DNA of 17,834 nt from an uncultured Bacilli bacterium (GTDB lineage: Bacteria > Bacillota_I > Bacilli_A > RFN20 > CAG-631). A program made the position numbers and the translations under genes. The stretch spans positions 1 through 17,834 of the forward strand of contig CAKPZU010000034.1 in assembly GCA_934215405.1 (NCBI GenBank), read 5' to 3'. Below the pieces are notes generated by a model. That model ran no database searches and was not told the DNA's origin. It worked only from the letters and a program-made list of their open reading frames with translations. Within the stretch, counting starts at the first letter, position 1; every line of letters begins with the position of its first letter. Shown here piece by piece: positions 1 to 7,086 of the stretch.

Positions 1-2014
1 CTTTGTCTTTATATTCATCTGCATTAAAGGTGTCAAACACTTCATCTAATGATGGAATATGATAATCAGTTGTATACACTCCATTATGACGTAATGGAGC
101 TTTTTTGATTTCATCCATTGTACTATCCTTTATTGATAATTTTGTTGATGATGTACTATTAGTGGTATCATCATGAATTACAGCTAATTTATTATCCTTA
201 GTTGTATGAACATCAAGTTCTATAGCAAATGCTCCATTTTCATAAGCCCATTTAAATGATTCAATTGTATTTTCAGGAAAGGCACGCTTTGAATTGTCAT
301 TTGTTGTACCAGCGCCTCTATGTCCTGTAGCTAATGGTACAGTAAATAAAGAGTATTCTTTATCTGTAAGTGTAAAAATATCATTATCGTAAAGTGTGTT
401 AATTTGATTTAAAGAGTCCTTGTTTAGACTTACAAGTATTAAGCTACAGCCACTTAAAGCACTATTAATTACTGAATAATTTGCCCCATCCTTAGCATTA
501 GCTATGATACTATATCCTAATGCTGTAGCCTTAATAATACTTTCTTTAGTTAATAAAGCCGCATCTATTAAAAGAGTATTTGCATAAGCCTCTCCAGCCT
601 TATGGCATAAAGTTCCTATTTCATCATATGTTTCAAATTTAGTTAGATCTGTAGGAATATATCCTAAACGTACAAATGGCAATTTTTGCTTAGCTGCTTT
701 TAAAATTTCTTCTTTACTTGAATAAATAGTTAAATCAATCATTTTAAATGAATTAATAGCCTCAGCAACTTTATTCAAAGATATTTCATCATCGACTTGA
801 ATATTTGGTATTGCCTGTTTTAAATAGCTTTGTAGTGTTATATTTAATGGATCATCTAATTCATTATCATCTAAATCATATACCCTATTATTTTTTACTT
901 TTATAAAATATTGCTGACAATTATCTAAAAAAGCCATATTTTCTACGCCAGAGCAAATAATACTTGGCTTTAAATTATAATCGTTACTAGAAATATTGAC
1001 AATTGAATCTGCTTCCTTTAAATTTGTAGATATTTTTAAAGATTCATCTAGCTTTATTTTAATATTTTCAAATTTAACTTTACATCCAGAGCATTGAAAG
1101 CCAAAATTACCATAAGATGTTGTAGGTATTATTGCTTCAAATGATGTTTGATATTCATTATTATACGACAAGCTACAATAAGCTTTATTATTGCTTACCC
1201 TTAGTTGCATATGAATTTTACTATTTGCATCAATGATTTGTGGAGTATTATCTGGCCACTTTGAAAGGAACGGATAAGAATATGGATTTGTATAAAAGTT
1301 AGTAATTTCAATAGAATTATTAAGATTCGTCGCTTTTCTTAAATCAAATTGTAAATAATTGCTATTATTACCTCCTGATTGTGTATCCTTAAATACAAGC
1401 GAAAACCAACGTGAATTATCTTGTGCGCTTAAAAGTGTTGCATCTAAATCAATCGTATAATTTTGAGAATAATTCTTTTCAAGCTCATATGATACTTTAG
1501 TCCATTCATTGCTATTAGTTGATTCAAGAGTAACTGCATCATTTTCAATAGAAACTAGCTTATCATTTTTAGAATGTAGCTTATAATTACTAAAATCAAT
1601 ATCAAGAGGATAACTATATCTATTTTCTTCGTTATCGTTTACTGATATTTGTAGGCTATATGATTTTTTATCTTCAAATGAGGCTTGAACTAAATACATT
1701 CCTTTTTTCTTAAAAATTAATTTACCATTATTAATTTCTAAACCATCACCATCAAAAGTGTATGTTGGGTTATTATCAACATTTACAAACTTACTATTAA
1801 TTGAAGATAAATCAAATGTTTCATTTACTATACCATAAATGTAAACAATATCCTTATCTGTCAAAACTGTTGCATAATAATTATCTTCAACTATATCACT
1901 TGTGCTACTTGAAATGTCGTTGTTATTACTACTATTGCTATTATTGTTATTATTGCTACAACCTGCTATTAATAAAAGTGCTGTAAATAAAAGAATACAA
2001 TTGTTTCGTTTCAT
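1..2014 (-). CDS. Multidomain glycerophosphodiester phosphodiesterase lipoprotein (3' end outside window)
   Basis: This is probably a surface lipoprotein that hydrolyses glycerophosphodiesters to glycerol-3-phosphate and an alcohol. At least 671 residues are visible and the reading frame is still open at the window start, so the C-terminus is missing. The start is an ATG preceded by AAAGGAG. A signal peptide ends in the lipobox IAGC with the lipid-modified Cys19, followed by an Asn/Ser-rich linker (about 20-35). Residues 40-125 look like an Ig-like sandwich. Residues 133-325 look like a concanavalin/LamG-type jelly roll, ending in a GNFGF...KFENIKI pattern. Residues 330-560 resemble a GDPD TIM barrel without an HRG motif. 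The catalytic GDPD domain starts at HRGAG (His565, Arg566), continues through PENTIESF, Glu599 and Asp601 (IELDVH) and His614 (VIHDD). It lies 25 nt downstream of the serine dehydratase gene, probably in the same operon. GDPD assignment is firm; the accessory domains are inferred from pattern. Confidence 0.88.
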   Translation of the reverse strand, partial: MKRNNCILLFTALLLIAGCSNNNNNSNSSNNNDISSSTSDIVEDNYYATVLTDKDIVYIYGIVNETFDLSSINSKFVNVDNNPTYTFDGDGLEINNGKLIFKKKGMYLVQASFEDKKSYSLQISVNDNEENRYSYPLDIDFSNYKLHSKNDKLVSIENDAVTLESTNSNEWTKVSYELEKNYSQNYTIDLDATLLSAQDNSRWFSLVFKDTQSGGNNSNYLQFDLRKATNLNNSIEITNFYTNPYSYPFLSKWPDNTPQIIDANSKIHMQLRVSNNKAYCSLSYNNEYQTSFEAIIPTTSYGNFGFQCSGCKVKFENIKIKLDESLKISTNLKEADSIVNISSNDYNLKPSIICSGVENMAFLDNCQQYFIKVKNNRVYDLDDNELDDPLNITLQSYLKQAIPNIQVDDEISLNKVAEAINSFKMIDLTIYSSKEEILKAAKQKLPFVRLGYIPTDLTKFETYDEIGTLCHKAGEAYANTLLIDAALLTKESIIKATALGYSIIANAKDGANYSVINSALSGCSLILVSLNKDSLNQINTLYDNDIFTLTDKEYSLFTVPLATGHRGAGTTNDNSKRAFPENTIESFKWAYENGAFAIELDVHTTKDNKLAVIHDDTTNSTSSTKLSIKDSTMDEIKKAPLRHNGVYTTDYHIPSLDEVFDTFNADEYKDK
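1919..1957 (-). repeat. Asn/Ser codon tract after the lipobox
   Basis: Thirteen consecutive codons just after lipobox Cys19 encode only Asn and Ser, giving a degenerate trinucleotide repeat of AAT/AAC/AGC/AGT type. It codes for a flexible linker between the membrane anchor and the first folded domain. Unit gains or losses would keep the frame, so length variation is possible, but on/off phase variation is not expected. Confidence 0.6.
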
Positions 2015-2039
2015 ATTTTCTTTGCTCCTTTGTTGCTTT

Positions 2040-3245
2040 TTATAAATTAGGGCTATAATTTTTAGCTAATCCGCCCATACTTGTTTCCTTATAATTGTTA
2101 TTTAAATCCTTTCCAGTTTCATACATTGTTTTTACAACTGTATCAAATGATACCTTCCTTGTTTTATTTAAAAATTTAGCAAGAGAGGCAGCGTCAATTG
2201 CTCTTAATGAGGCAACTGCATTTCGTTCGATGCAAGGAATCTGCACTAGTCCATTTACTGGGTCACATGTTAAGCCTAAATGATGCTCTAAGGCTATTTC
2301 AGCTGCATATTCTATAACATCTATGCTTTGATTGTTTAAATAAGAAACAGCTGCTGCACTCATCGAGCATGCTGAGCCAATTTCTGACTGGCAACCTGCA
2401 AAGGCTCCGCTTATTGAAGCATTTTCTTTAATTATATTGCCAATTATTCCAGCAACCGCTAAAGCATCAATTATTTTATCCTTCTTTAAATGCATTTTTT
2501 CCTTTAAGTAAAATAAAGCTGCTGGTAATACTCCACTTGCTCCACAGGTTGGTGCAGTAACAATTAATCCTCCACTGGCGTTTTCTTCGCTTACAGCAAA
2601 AGCATAGCTGCTAACTATTCTTAGTTCGTTTTCTGACGAATTTCTTTTATTTGCCATAGAATTGAATAATTGCTTAGCCTTCCTAACAACATGCAAATTA
2701 CCAGGCAATTCACCATCCCTTTTTAAACCATTTTCTATAGATCTTTTCATTACCAAATAAACTTTGTTTAAATATTTTTTTATATTTTTATCTTCAAATT
2801 TATAAACAAATTGTGCTAAATCAATTTGCTCCTTCGCACAGTATTCTTTAATTTCACTAAAAGAAGAAAACGGATAGATTTTTTTTACATTATTTTCTTT
2901 TTTTCCATCTATAATGATTTTTCCACCGCCAACAGATATAAATGTAATTTCTTTAATCAATTTATCATCCTTGTCATATAAATCAAAAATCATTGTATTT
3001 GGATGGGCCACATTCTTCTTTATATCAAATATTATTTCACATTTAATTGGAAATAAGGTTTTTTCTATAACACTATCAGTTAAATGTCCTCTTCCTGTTA
3101 AAGCTAAAGAGCCAAGAAGAGTAACCCTTACCCTAAAAACATTTTTATAATATTTTAAAATATATAAGCAAGCGTTTTCAGGCCCTATTGTATGTGAACT
3201 ACTAGGGCCATGCCCTATTCTATATAATTGACGTAATGATTCCAT
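2040..3245 (-). CDS. sdaA: L-serine dehydratase, iron-sulfur dependent, single chain
   Basis: The product deaminates L-serine to pyruvate and ammonia in the cytoplasm using a [4Fe-4S] cluster. The 401 residues carry the N-terminal GPSSSHTIGP signature (13-22) of the beta-type domain, then an alpha-type catalytic domain with TAPTCGASGVLPA (230-242), GCQSEIGSACSM (283-294) and LTCDPVNGLVQIPCIERN (325-342). Cys284, Cys327 and Cys338 fit the known cluster ligands. Both halves, which are separate SdaAA and SdaAB chains in many Firmicutes, are fused here. The start is the ATG at 3245, which has AGGTGG five bases upstream; an in-frame GTG nine bases further up would overlap that ribosome binding site. 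The stop is TAA. It lies 33 nt after ddl and 25 nt before the GDPD lipoprotein gene, so it is probably co-transcribed with both. Family assignment is very secure. Confidence 0.96.
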   Translation of the reverse strand: MESLRQLYRIGHGPSSSHTIGPENACLYILKYYKNVFRVRVTLLGSLALTGRGHLTDSVIEKTLFPIKCEIIFDIKKNVAHPNTMIFDLYDKDDKLIKEITFISVGGGKIIIDGKKENNVKKIYPFSSFSEIKEYCAKEQIDLAQFVYKFEDKNIKKYLNKVYLVMKRSIENGLKRDGELPGNLHVVRKAKQLFNSMANKRNSSENELRIVSSYAFAVSEENASGGLIVTAPTCGASGVLPAALFYLKEKMHLKKDKIIDALAVAGIIGNIIKENASISGAFAGCQSEIGSACSMSAAAVSYLNNQSIDVIEYAAEIALEHHLGLTCDPVNGLVQIPCIERNAVASLRAIDAASLAKFLNKTRKVSFDTVVKTMYETGKDLNNNYKETSMGGLAKNYSPNL

Positions 3246-3278
3246 TTTTACCACCTATATTCAAACTAATTATAGCAT

Positions 3279-4355
3279 TTATTTCTTTAGATTTACATTA
3301 AAATTAGCATTTTCGAAAATATTATCATCATAAGAGCAAATAAAATCATTTTCTGTGTCATAATTTTTTAATCCATTAGATATATATTTGTTAATTAACT
3401 CTGAAATATCTATTATTCCTTTAAACAAATATAAACTTAATGATCCTGGAATATTATTTATTTCATTAAAATACAATTTATTTTCTTTATTATCATATAA
3501 AAAATCAATTCGTACTATTAAAGAGGCATTAAGATTAGTGTATATTTCTTTAGCCATATTAACAATCTGCTTTTTTAAGCTATCATCTATTAAGGCTGGT
3601 ATTTCTCTTTTTTGGCCTTCCATAGATTTTTTACTATTTTTATATTTGTCATCATAGGTTAATACCTTGCTATTGCTTACCTTTTCAATGTTAGAAATAA
3701 TAAATTCATTATTATCTTTAAACAGTGCTATATTGTATTCAGTAAAATCATCTAACTTTTTTTCAATTATTATGGTCTTTGTGAAATAATTAATTTCTTT
3801 TATTTTATCTTGCAGTTCATTTTCATTATTAATTATTTTAATACCTACACTACTTCCAAGCCTTGCTGGCTTTATAATTATTGGATAGTCAATTTTTGAT
3901 TGCTTGGATGAAGCATCATACAAATAAAATGGTAAAGTATCAACATTAGCCATTTTTTTTGATAAAGCTTTATCCTGTCCAATTACAGCAGAATAAATAT
4001 TTTCAGCTATAACTGGTATACTTAAAGTTTTAAAAAACGAATATAAAGTTCCATCCTCACAATTATAGCCATGTACAATTAGCATTACACCAATAAATCT
4101 AATTTTTTTAAATTTACTTTTTACATATAATGTCTCACGCTTAAAGTTAACCTCATGCCTTAATTTTAAATTTCTTTTTCTATAAAATGATAAATCATTA
4201 AGCTTTTTGTCAATATAAAACCTATTATCTTTTAAATAGCAAAGTATTAAATTATACCTTCCTTTGTATTTTTCTTTCACCTGTAGCGCTGTAACTATGC
4301 TAATTTCATGTTCAACAGAATTGCCACCATAAACCAATAAAATATTATCCTTCAA
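3279..4355 (-). CDS. ddl: D-alanine--D-alanine ligase
   Basis: This ATP-grasp enzyme joins two D-alanines to make the dipeptide that MurF adds to the peptidoglycan precursor. Family landmarks appear in order over 358 residues: GGNSVEHEIS (10-19), HGYNCEDGTL (95-104), QDK (127-129), the glycine-rich KPARLGSSVGIK (162-173), VRIDF (281-285) with the conserved Arg282, and the metal-binding FNEINNIPGS (296-305). The omega-loop region has KY (237-238), as in D-Ala-D-Ala enzymes and unlike VanA-type D-lactate ligases, so ordinary D-Ala-D-Ala specificity is inferred. The start codon is TTG, seven bases after a strong AGGAGG; no ATG competes nearby. The TAG stop of murF sits directly on this ribosome binding site (TAGGAGG), which suggests coupled translation. 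The C-terminal 25 residues are acidic and Asn-rich beyond the usual core. Confidence 0.95.
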   Translation of the reverse strand: MKDNILLVYGGNSVEHEISIVTALQVKEKYKGRYNLILCYLKDNRFYIDKKLNDLSFYRKRNLKLRHEVNFKRETLYVKSKFKKIRFIGVMLIVHGYNCEDGTLYSFFKTLSIPVIAENIYSAVIGQDKALSKKMANVDTLPFYLYDASSKQSKIDYPIIIKPARLGSSVGIKIINNENELQDKIKEINYFTKTIIIEKKLDDFTEYNIALFKDNNEFIISNIEKVSNSKVLTYDDKYKNSKKSMEGQKREIPALIDDSLKKQIVNMAKEIYTNLNASLIVRIDFLYDNKENKLYFNEINNIPGSLSLYLFKGIIDISELINKYISNGLKNYDTENDFICSYDDNIFENANFNVNLKK

Positions 4356-4366
4356 AATTTTTCCTC

Positions 4367-5827
4367 CTAGTTTAAATATATATCAGGTAAATCATTAGCA
4401 ATTAAAAGTATTAGCTTCTCTTTCTTATAATTGCTTTCAAGATAAGAATATGCTTTTTTAAAAGATATAAATGCTAGCTTTTTATCTATTTTATTTTCAA
4501 AGGCTGGATGATTAATTAATAAAGCTAAATCTATATTCTCATTGATTTTATTCGCTATTTTGCTATTTTGCATATCACTTAGCTTGGCTTCTATAATTCC
4601 TGGAGTAATAATTACCTTAAAGCCTGTAAATTCCTTTAATACATCAATGGCATTTAGCATACCCTCGTAATTACTGTTATAGGAATCATCAATTATTATC
4701 CAATTTTCTTTTTTTACTAAATATAAACGATGCTTGACATTCTCTAAACATTCTATATTTTTAATAATACTTTCCATATTTATATTTAATATAATTGCTA
4801 CTGCTATTGCTAATGACAAATTCATTATATTGTGCTTACCAAGTAATGATGTTTTAGCATAGTATACTTTTTTATCATTAATTATTTTTAAAATATTATC
4901 ATTATTTTTGTCTTTAAAAGAATTAACAATTAAATTTGCCATTTCATCATTTGATGAAACCGTAAAGCTTTTTATAGTAGCTGTATAGTCTTTTATATAC
5001 TTATCATCTAGATTCATCACAATACAATATGTAGCATTTGTAAATATCTTTAGCTTTTCTATTTTTATATTATCCATTGTTTTAAATGTTTTTAAATGCT
5101 GTGGTCCAATGGCAGTAACAACACTTATATAAAAAGGAAATAGTTTAATAAACTTATTCATTCCATTTTTTTTATCAACACCAATTTCTAAAATTAAAAA
5201 CTCATGGTATGGCTTTAATTCGTTATTGATTGTTAATAGCACTCCATTTAATGTATTAAATGATTTAGGAGTCATTAAAACATTGTATTTTTCTTTTATT
5301 AATTCATAAACATAATTTTTAACGCTTGTTTTTCCATAGCTTCCTGTTATAGCAATTATCTTTATATTATATTTTTTTACTTTTTTTATAGCCTTTACCT
5401 TATAATACTCTTGAATTATTTTTTCAACAAAACATGAAATAGCAAAGCTAAACCAATAAATAATAGCATTTAAAAGGATAGATAGTAGTATTTGATTAAA
5501 TAAAATAGTAATAAGCAAAGTAAAAGCGTTTATTATTTCAAATAAAATCAATTGCCTAATTACTCTTTTAGTAAATTTGAATTTAATGATTTTATTTTTT
5601 AATAAATCAAAAAAATAAAAAAATGATAATATATAAAAAATCTTATTTATTTTTATTAATATACAACTTAGTAAAACTAACAAAATTTTTATAATTAAAA
5701 GAGGCTTGTTTTTCATTTTATAGTAAAAGAAGCGTTTTATATCATAGTATTGATTTTGTAAAATATTCGTAGTTGTATAAAAATAATAATGCTGAATTAA
5801 AAAGGCTACTATATAAAAAACTATCAT
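4367..5827 (-). CDS. murF: MurF-type Mur ligase with N-terminal membrane domain
   Basis: Likely UDP-MurNAc-tripeptide--D-alanyl-D-alanine ligase, the last cytoplasmic peptide-adding step of peptidoglycan synthesis. The central ATPase domain has the P-loop TGSYGKTSVK (161-170), LEIGVDKKNG (213-222), AIGPQHLKTF (239-248) and GKHNIMNLSLA (330-340). The C-terminal domain starts near HRL (366-368) and has the MurF-like DDSYNSNYEGM (380-390). Two features depart from classical MurF. Residues 1-140 are four or so hydrophobic segments (about 1-18, 42-75, 92-112, 115-134) instead of the usual soluble UDP-binding domain. The end reads IANDLPDIYLN without the KGSR motif of classical MurF. The 486-residue length is normal only because the membrane part replaces the N-domain. 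The start ATG overlaps the hydrolase stop (ATGA) and follows GGTGG. Neighbouring ddl supplies the substrate dipeptide, supporting the MurF role over other Mur ligases. Confidence 0.85.
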   Translation of the reverse strand: MIVFYIVAFLIQHYYFYTTTNILQNQYYDIKRFFYYKMKNKPLLIIKILLVLLSCILIKINKIFYILSFFYFFDLLKNKIIKFKFTKRVIRQLILFEIINAFTLLITILFNQILLSILLNAIIYWFSFAISCFVEKIIQEYYKVKAIKKVKKYNIKIIAITGSYGKTSVKNYVYELIKEKYNVLMTPKSFNTLNGVLLTINNELKPYHEFLILEIGVDKKNGMNKFIKLFPFYISVVTAIGPQHLKTFKTMDNIKIEKLKIFTNATYCIVMNLDDKYIKDYTATIKSFTVSSNDEMANLIVNSFKDKNNDNILKIINDKKVYYAKTSLLGKHNIMNLSLAIAVAIILNINMESIIKNIECLENVKHRLYLVKKENWIIIDDSYNSNYEGMLNAIDVLKEFTGFKVIITPGIIEAKLSDMQNSKIANKINENIDLALLINHPAFENKIDKKLAFISFKKAYSYLESNYKKEKLILLIANDLPDIYLN

Positions 5828-6534
5828 ATTTTTTCCACCATTGCTTTGATTAGATTTAAAGAAAACAAGCTATTGCTTAAAAAAGAAAAATGATCGCCTT
5901 CTATTTGAAACAAATATGCGTTCTTAGCCTTTCTTTTAATTTTATTAGCCAAATAAATTGGCGTAATTTTATCGTTGCTTCCAAAAACTAATAATAATGG
6001 ATTATTATACTCTTTCAATTGCTTTTCAACGCTAAAATTAATTATATTTGACATTGTTTTTTTCATATACCAGCTTAAACTTTTATAATCATCTGAGCCA
6101 AATTTATTCAAATATTTTTTGAAGGCATTAATCCTTTTGATTATTTTATAAAATAATATTTTGGAATAATATTTAAATCCACGACGTTTATTATAAATAG
6201 ATGGCGCAAATAAAATTAAGCATGAAGCATCTATGTACTTAGTCAAATAAATTGCAAGCTTACCGCCAAATGAATGTCCCACAATAATATCAATTTTTAT
6301 TTGCTTTTCTTTTAAAAAATTAACGATAGAAGCAATATAATCATTAAAAGCTAATGGTTCTTCAATTATCCTACTTTCTCCAAAATTCAATAAATCAATT
6401 AATAAGCAATTTGCATTATCTATTTTGTTAGCTATATTTGTAAAGTACTTGTAATTACAGCCCCAGCCATGAAGAAATAAAATTGTTTTATCCTTATAAT
6501 TATTTATGTATCTATACGATGTAATTCTATGCAT
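5824..6534 (-). CDS. Alpha/beta hydrolase
   Basis: A 236-residue cytoplasmic serine hydrolase of the alpha/beta fold; the substrate cannot be read from the sequence. The oxyanion-hole motif HGWG is at 22-25, the nucleophile elbow GHSFGG at 86-91 (Ser88), and the other triad members are probably Asp188 (FGSNDKITP) and His215 (EGDHFS). A basic, helical cap lies between about 113 and 165. No signal peptide is visible. The chosen ATG at 6534 has GGTG six bases upstream; longer in-frame starts (ATG 6546, TTG 6570) would run into the presumed -10 box. Its TGA stop overlaps the murF start by four bases, so the two are translationally coupled and a link to cell-wall precursor metabolism is plausible but unproven. 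It is the first gene of the minus-strand run and is divergent from nfeD. Confidence 0.85.
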   Translation of the reverse strand: MHRITSYRYINNYKDKTILFLHGWGCNYKYFTNIANKIDNANCLLIDLLNFGESRIIEEPLAFNDYIASIVNFLKEKQIKIDIIVGHSFGGKLAIYLTKYIDASCLILFAPSIYNKRRGFKYYSKILFYKIIKRINAFKKYLNKFGSDDYKSLSWYMKKTMSNIINFSVEKQLKEYNNPLLLVFGSNDKITPIYLANKIKRKAKNAYLFQIEGDHFSFLSNSLFSLNLIKAMVEKI

Positions 6535-6549
6535 TAAAATCACCATACT

Positions 6550-6555
6550 ATTATA
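6550..6555 (-). promoter_or_regulatory. Possible -10 box for the hydrolase-murF-ddl operon
   Basis: On the minus strand a perfect TATAAT lies 16 bases upstream of the chosen ATG. No convincing -35 element is seen at 16-18 bp spacing, so this is a weak call. If real, the transcript leader is only about 10 nt and just covers the GGTG ribosome binding site. Confidence 0.3.
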
Positions 6556-6585
6556 TGATGTAATAAACAATAATATATTTTTTTA

Positions 6586-6614
6586 TTGTAAAAAAATATC
6601 ATTATTGCTATACT
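6586..6614 (+). promoter_or_regulatory. Sigma-A type promoter of the nfeD-stomatin operon
   Basis: A -35 box TTGTAA (6586-6591) and a -10 box TATACT (6609-6614) are separated by exactly 17 bp. The start of nfeD lies 22 bases past the -10 box, with a purine-rich ribosome binding site AAAGGATGGTG between them. The gene pair has no other upstream neighbour on this strand. Confidence 0.75.
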
Positions 6615-6636
6615 TTAGTTAAAGGATGGTGTTTCT

Positions 6637-7086
6637 ATGGGAGTTTTATTTTATGTTTGGATTATCGTAATGATTCTTGCTGTAATTGTAGAAATCTCAA
6701 CAACTGAATTGACAAGCTTTTGGTTTGCAATAGGTGCTTTTGGAGCTTTAATAGTTAATTTATTTACTCATGATGACTTAATTGCTCTTCAAATAGCTGT
6801 GTTTGCTTTTATTTCAATTATTTCGATTATCTTATTAAGGCCTTTATTGAAAAAGAAATTAAATTCTCCAACTATTGCTACAAATGTTGATTCTTTGATT
6901 GGAAAAACAGTTTTAGTAACAGCGACTATTACTCCAAGTCAAATCGGAAGCGTTAAAATTGATGGCGTTGAATGGAGTGCTAAGGCTAATGAAAGCATTG
7001 AAGTTGGAGATTTTGTAGAAGTAATTAGTATTTCTGGAAACACATTAAGTGTTGCTAAAATAAAAATGGAAGGAGAAAAAGAATAA
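6637..7086 (+). CDS. NfeD-family membrane protein (short form)
   Basis: A 149-residue membrane protein of the short NfeD family, which partners SPFH/stomatin proteins. Three hydrophobic segments (about 3-20, 27-44, 49-69) are followed by a basic turn (RPLLKKK) and a beta-rich OB-fold domain (about 84-145) containing GKTVLVTATI, GSVKIDGVEWSAKA and VGDFVEVISISG. This core is typical of NfeD. There is no N-terminal ClpP-like protease domain, which separates it from the long NfeD1b type. Its stop codon overlaps the start of the stomatin gene (TAATG), so the two products are probably made in balanced amounts and interact through the OB fold, as known for this pair. It is transcribed from its own promoter. 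Confidence 0.9.
   Translation: MGVLFYVWIIVMILAVIVEISTTELTSFWFAIGAFGALIVNLFTHDDLIALQIAVFAFISIISIILLRPLLKKKLNSPTIATNVDSLIGKTVLVTATITPSQIGSVKIDGVEWSAKANESIEVGDFVEVISISGNTLSVAKIKMEGEKE

Noticed and set aside
1801..1986. Plus-strand Tyr/Cys-rich short frame opposite the lipoprotein start
   Set aside because: It is the antisense of the Asn/Ser tract and signal peptide of the GDPD lipoprotein and has no translation signal.
3279..4355. VanA-type D-Ala-D-Lac ligase
   Set aside because: The omega loop keeps the KY pair typical of D-Ala-D-Ala ligases, and no vanH or vanX neighbours are present.
4367..5827. MurT or cyanophycin-synthetase-type Mur ligase
   Set aside because: There is no adjacent gatD and no Cys-ribbon insertion as in MurT, and the ddl neighbour plus the SYNSN segment favour MurF.
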